Assembly: GCA_964655485.1 (NCBI GenBank)
Contig: CAZZMS010000191.1
Coordinates: 1-25,013 of the forward strand
Source: JANWYU01 sp964655485
GTDB lineage: Bacteria; Bdellovibrionota; Bdellovibrionia; Bdellovibrionales; Bdellovibrionaceae
DNA: 25,013 nt
Reading direction: 5' to 3'
This document shows positions 22,298 to 25,013 of this stretch, in pieces. Both the position numbers and the translations under genes were made by a program. The notes under the pieces were generated by a model. It was not told the DNA's origin, did no database searches, and saw only the letters and a list, made by a program, of their open reading frames with translations. How positions within the stretch are numbered: position 1 is the stretch's first letter; each line of letters starts with the position of its first letter.

Positions 22298-23290
22298 CTA
22301 CCTTGTGACTTTGCGTAGGGCATAGATAAATTGCCAAAACGGTACGAGGCGTTCAAGCGCCTTAGGATCTAGGAAGGTATAGACTCCATCGCTCTCCATG
22401 ACCTTGTCGGAAATGAGTTTTTTCGCAATCAAGCTCTCCACTTGTTCAATTCTAATGAGATCACCGAGCTCGCGCATGGAATCGTTTTGCACTTGTGTGA
22501 GAGAGAGTTTGATGAGCCCCTTCTCATTAGGGGTAAGCTTTTTTGCAAAATGCAGTAAGCCCGATAGAATCTGAATTTCTTTCTCCTCGAGGGTGGCACG
22601 TTCTTCCTCTTTTTGGAATAGGTACTTGTTGTGCCACTCGACGAATTCGAATAAGAAAGCCAAATCAAAAAGAGTAATATTTTGCCCCCCATCTCCCGTG
22701 CTCTCTGTTTTAGCCAGGCCTTGGGTCACTAAAACTTCTACCAACTTATTCATTTTGTGCGTGGGCTCTCCAAAGACTTGAATGGTATATTTGCGAAGAA
22801 TGTTACTATTTAGTATAACAACTTGTTCTTGAGCTTCATCTTTCTTCCCATAGCGAAAGGCCACGAAAGCAAGAATACTGACTAACTTATTGGTGAGATG
22901 CGGAGGAAACATCACATCGTCTTCTCCGCTAGCTTTTTCCAGCTCGCGAATTCTTTGATTAGCTTTCCTCAGGTGTTCATTCACTGTTTTCATGATGGCC
23001 TTGAGCCATTCGGGGAAGCTTGCAAATTGGTGTAAGAGAGCCTTGTACGGAAGGGCAATGACCTCACTATCTTTTACTGCTCTCACACTAGCCGATCTGG
23101 GTTTGAGATCGAAAAAAGCCATCTCGCCCACCATGGCTCCGGGCCCCAGTTCGGCTAAAATAACCTCTCCCTCACCTTTGCTTTTGATGACCTGTAATCG
23201 CCCAGACTTGACTACATACATGGCATCCGGCTCATCGCCTTCTTTGAAAAGATACTCATCTTTACTGAGCTTGCGGATACTCGTGCTCAC
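22298..23290 (-). CDS. Cyclic-nucleotide-binding domain regulator with winged-helix-like C-terminal region
   Basis: A 330-residue cytoplasmic protein. Residues ~5-110 form a cNMP-binding domain with an intact phosphate-binding cassette: PGAMVGEMAFFDLKPRSASVRAV, with Gly55-Glu56 and Arg65. A helix rich in charged residues follows (~100-120). The remainder (~130-330) appears to hold two helical/winged-helix-like units. One spans LNSNILRKYTIQVFGEPTHKMNKLVEVLVTQGLAK; the other ends GDLIRIEQVESLIAKKLISDKV with a small beta hairpin (VMESDGVYTFLD). This is not the standard Crp/Fnr layout of one C-terminal helix-turn-helix within ~230 residues, so DNA binding is likely but not certain. It is divergent from the lipoprotein gene across 149 bp and might regulate it; that is inference from position only. 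Confidence 0.85.
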   Translation of the reverse strand: MSTSIRKLSKDEYLFKEGDEPDAMYVVKSGRLQVIKSKGEGEVILAELGPGAMVGEMAFFDLKPRSASVRAVKDSEVIALPYKALLHQFASFPEWLKAIMKTVNEHLRKANQRIRELEKASGEDDVMFPPHLTNKLVSILAFVAFRYGKKDEAQEQVVILNSNILRKYTIQVFGEPTHKMNKLVEVLVTQGLAKTESTGDGGQNITLFDLAFLFEFVEWHNKYLFQKEEERATLEEKEIQILSGLLHFAKKLTPNEKGLIKLSLTQVQNDSMRELGDLIRIEQVESLIAKKLISDKVMESDGVYTFLDPKALERLVPFWQFIYALRKVTR

Positions 23291-23404
23291 ATTAGCTATG
23301 GTAACCCAAAATGCGATAACTCCAATCTCAGCGCTGAGTAACTAGACTTTTATCCATTAAAGCTCAAAGGGCTTCAAGCGAGTAACATGTAATCATCTGT
23401 TTTT

Positions 23405-23433
23405 TTGACAGTGGTGAGGAGTCTTGGTGTAAT
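23405..23433 (+). promoter_or_regulatory. Near-consensus sigma-70-type promoter upstream of the lipoprotein gene
   Basis: TTGACA (23405-23410) matches the -35 consensus fully. After a 17-bp spacer, TGTAAT (23428-23433) matches five of six -10 positions. A start point about 7 bp past the -10 box falls at about 23440-23441, the position of the GTG start codon of the next gene, which predicts a leaderless or nearly leaderless message. Confidence 0.6.
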
Positions 23434-23439
23434 AGGATA

Positions 23440-23877
23440 GTGTCTAAAATCACTAGGTCTTTCTTAAGTTTTCACCGGCGAAAACTTTCCTATTGGCGCG
23501 GTGTCTGTTTCCATGGCCCAAGGTCTAATTTTCTTAGATGGATATTTTCCTCACTATCCCTATTGTGGATAGCATCCTGTGCTCTCTATGAATCTCAATC
23601 TTGGATGGATTTTCAACAGGATGTTGAAGAAGGTAAAATTCAAACCCTCCATATTCAACAGGATTTTCTGGTGGATACCGGATATATCGATCATTTTCTA
23701 GAGGGGGACTCCAGATCTATCGTTCAAACCGGTGTAGGGGAGTGTTTTGATGGTTTGTCGGAGATGCGGGCTCTATCCGAAGAGAGAGAGGAGTCTTTTG
23801 GAGATGAGCGGAGTCGGAGGGAGGGGGGAGCTAAGAGTCTGGAGTTGCCCCTCCCAGATGAGCTCAATGAAATGTGA
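23440..23877 (+). CDS. Predicted small acidic lipoprotein, unknown function
   Basis: A 145-residue protein starting at GTG, the only usable start before the signal region. A long basic N-region (~33 residues, many Arg/Lys/His) precedes a hydrophobic core (WIFSSLSLLWIASC) ending in an IASC lipobox, so Cys47 would be lipidated and the mature protein would have ~98 residues. The mature part is polar and acidic (MDFQQDVEEGKIQTLHIQQDF, then a Glu/Arg-rich tail) with no family I recognise. There is no proper Shine-Dalgarno before the GTG, and the upstream promoter would place the mRNA start at this codon. It lies 43 bp before an outer-membrane barrel gene, so the two may be coexpressed. The unusually long N-region leaves some doubt about the true start. 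Confidence 0.6.
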   Translation: MSKITRSFLSFHRRKLSYWRGVCFHGPRSNFLRWIFSSLSLLWIASCALYESQSWMDFQQDVEEGKIQTLHIQQDFLVDTGYIDHFLEGDSRSIVQTGVGECFDGLSEMRALSEEREESFGDERSRREGGAKSLELPLPDELNEM

Positions 23878-23908
23878 ACAAGATCGACGCAAAGGGAACA
23901 AAACCTCG

Positions 23909-23914
23909 AAGGAG
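23909..23914 (+). promoter_or_regulatory. Ribosome binding site deciding the barrel gene start
   Basis: AAGGAG lies 6 bp before the ATG at 23921, which is followed at once by a signal peptide. The upstream in-frame ATG at 23747 would overlap the lipoprotein gene and add 58 residues in front of the signal sequence. Confidence 0.75.
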
Positions 23915-23920
23915 AGACTT

Positions 23921-24730
23921 ATGGTCATAAGGTGGATGAATGAGGTGGGTAAAGGCTGGTTTATAGTCACGTTGTTACTTTGGTCTTTAGGGCTTTGGGG
24001 GCAAGAGATTGCTAAGGTTAAAGGTCAACAGGTTTTGATTCGCGGTGGAGATTTTTCGGAAGGGGAACAGCTTTATGTGTACAATGATTCAGGTAAGAAA
24101 GCTGGTTTATTAGAAGTGACCAAAGTTCAAGGAGAGCGAATCATTGCCAAGATCTTAAAAGGAAAAGCGCAACCTGGGTGGTCGGTATCGGCAAAAGAGG
24201 ATTCTTCAAAATCAAAAAGCTCCTCATCTGCGGGTAAGCCGATTCGTAAAAAATGGGGTGTTTTGGGAGGGCTTGCGCAAAACCAAATGAGCATTAAACT
24301 CGCCGGCACCACAACGGATTATGCGGGCTCTAGTTTTCATGCTATGGGTTTTTTTGATATTCCTTTTAGTACAAATCTTGTGATGCGTGGTAAGGGAGGG
24401 ATTTACCAGTTCACGGTGCAGAAAAACAGTGCGGGGGCGAGTTTTAACTATCTTGGTCTTGAGGGATCCCTACAGTACTATTTGGGCAACTCGTTTTGGC
24501 TTGGCGGAGGAGGGGCTTTCCTCCTGACAGCATCCAAATCATCCAATATTCCTGGTCTGGATGCTAGTAGTAGCACCAACAGTTATTTTTTCGGTGGTGT
24601 CGGCTTTGATTGGCGTTTAGGAAAAAATACGGTGTTACCCTTGGCTCTTGATTATGCTATGTTCCCCGGTTCTAGCGGAGTATCGGCCTCTAGTATGATT
24701 ATTCGTGCGGGTTATTCGTGGGCGTTTTGA
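23921..24730 (+). CDS. Outer-membrane beta-barrel protein, unassigned
   Basis: A 269-residue exported protein. The signal peptide is MVIRWMNEVGKG plus the core WFIVTLLLWSLGLWG, with likely cleavage before QEIAKV. The first ~75 mature residues form a small beta-rich domain (KVKGQQVLIRGGDFSEGEQLYVYNDSGKKAGLLEVTKVQGERIIAKILKG), resembling short periplasmic beta domains. A Ser/Lys-rich linker (KEDSSKSKSSSSAGKP) follows, then a barrel of alternating strands (WGVLGGLAQNQMSIKL, FHAMGFFDIPFSTNLVMRGKGGIYQF, YLGLEGSLQYYLGNSFWLGGGGAFLL, YFFGGVGFDWRLGKN) ending in the terminal Phe (AGYSWAF) typical of BAM substrates. I did not recognise a family. It lies between two predicted lipoprotein genes, which suggests a small surface or envelope cluster. 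Confidence 0.8.
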   Translation: MVIRWMNEVGKGWFIVTLLLWSLGLWGQEIAKVKGQQVLIRGGDFSEGEQLYVYNDSGKKAGLLEVTKVQGERIIAKILKGKAQPGWSVSAKEDSSKSKSSSSAGKPIRKKWGVLGGLAQNQMSIKLAGTTTDYAGSSFHAMGFFDIPFSTNLVMRGKGGIYQFTVQKNSAGASFNYLGLEGSLQYYLGNSFWLGGGGAFLLTASKSSNIPGLDASSSTNSYFFGGVGFDWRLGKNTVLPLALDYAMFPGSSGVSASSMIIRAGYSWAF

Positions 24731-24835
24731 TGAGTTTTTGATCTCTGAGTAGTAGAGGCCGAGTTATGAGCAGAGCTCAGTCGAGTAGTTCATGGAGAAC
24801 GAGCTTTTTAGTAAGGGTATAGGGAGTGGGAGATT

Positions 24836-25013
24836 GTGAATAAGGGTGTAAAAAGATCCCTCTTATTTTTAAAAACACCTCTATGGTTAGCGTGGACAGG
24901 ACTCGTGGCTCTGTCCTGTCAGAGTTTGCGTCCAGAAAAAGCCCATGATCGTGTACTTCTTGGCATGGGGGCGGGGGGGCTAGCTGGTGCGGCGTTGATA
25001 AGCGCTCAGCCCT
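24836..25013 (+). CDS. N-terminus of a predicted lipoprotein (runs off the window)
   Basis: An open frame from GTG 24836 to the window end (59 codons visible). Purine-rich AGGGAGTGGGAG lies just upstream as a ribosome site. The translation has a basic start (NKGVKRSLLFLK), a hydrophobic core (TPLWLAWTGLVAL) and a Cys in VALSC, a near-lipobox with Leu at the -2 position. A Gly/Ala-rich stretch (LLGMGAGGLAGAALISAQ) follows the Cys by ~18 residues and looks like a glycine-zipper membrane-insertion segment, as in several outer-membrane lipoproteins. The rest is beyond the window, so function cannot be judged. Confidence 0.6.
   Translation, partial: MNKGVKRSLLFLKTPLWLAWTGLVALSCQSLRPEKAHDRVLLGMGAGGLAGAALISAQP

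Noticed and set aside
21896..22337. Several open frames on both strands across the gap after ccsA.
   Set aside because: They run through the inverted repeat, overlap one another and ccsA, and lack ribosome sites or recognisable motifs; the gap is better read as non-coding.
23747..23920. N-terminal extension of the barrel gene from the ATG at 23747.
   Set aside because: It overlaps the lipoprotein gene in another frame and would bury the signal peptide; the ATG at 23921 has AAGGAG at ideal spacing.

Overview
The window looks like chromosomal DNA of a Gram-negative predatory-type or gliding bacterium, most likely from Bdellovibrionota (Bdellovibrio and relatives). The support is: a TIGR02147-type protein (a family concentrated in Bdellovibrio and Fibrobacter), a gliding-type TolQ/TolR motor with an AgmX/PglI-type TonB-like partner, a Gfo/Idh oxidoreductase next to lpxB, System II cytochrome c maturation (ResB/CcsA), several cyclic-nucleotide-binding regulators, and many outer-membrane barrels and lipoproteins. 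The assignment is inference from gene content; no rRNA, tRNA, CRISPR array, insertion sequence or phage gene was seen. Coding density is high, and most genes sit in short operons on the + strand.

Layout. (1) <1-2719: a four-gene envelope-motor operon: the C-terminal part of a TonB/AgmX-like protein, a TolQ/ExbB channel and two different TolR/ExbD proteins. (2) 2824-5651: a bacterioferritin-like protein, a secreted M14 zinc carboxypeptidase and a TIGR02147 protein. (3) 5680-11391: Gfo/Idh oxidoreductase, LpxB-like glycosyltransferase and the fused isobutyryl-CoA mutase IcmF. (4) 11394-12395 (-): a PleD-like response regulator/diguanylate cyclase, ending 2 bp from the end of icmF. (5) 12512-16322: speA, a small polytopic membrane protein overlapping it by 4 bp, and rmuC. 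(6) 16327-18637 (-): a regulator with an N-terminal cNMP-binding fold and a C-terminal HATPase domain, followed by a small outer-membrane barrel. (7) 18861-21978: resB-ccsA. (8) 21979-22297: a non-coding gap holding a long nested inverted repeat. (9) 22298-23290 (-): a second cNMP-binding regulator. (10) 23440-25013: a predicted lipoprotein, an outer-membrane barrel and the start of another lipoprotein.

How the genes work together. The motor operon should couple proton flow at the inner membrane to a periplasm-spanning arm, as in Agl/Glt gliding motors or Tol/Ton systems. The Gfo/Idh-LpxB pair points to lipid A synthesis, possibly with a diamino sugar. IcmF serves branched and short-chain acyl-CoA metabolism, speA starts polyamine synthesis, and ResB/CcsA attach haem to periplasmic c-type cytochromes. 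Three signalling proteins (a c-di-GMP synthase, a CNB-HATPase fusion and a CNB-winged-helix-like protein) are interspersed.

The points most worth a second look are the 27-bp nested inverted repeat after ccsA, an LpxB-like protein that departs from several family signature motifs, the CNB-HATPase fusion whose cNMP pocket lacks the usual Arg, and a near-consensus promoter placed so that the lipoprotein mRNA would be leaderless. I did not find a clear, wholly new multi-gene system.
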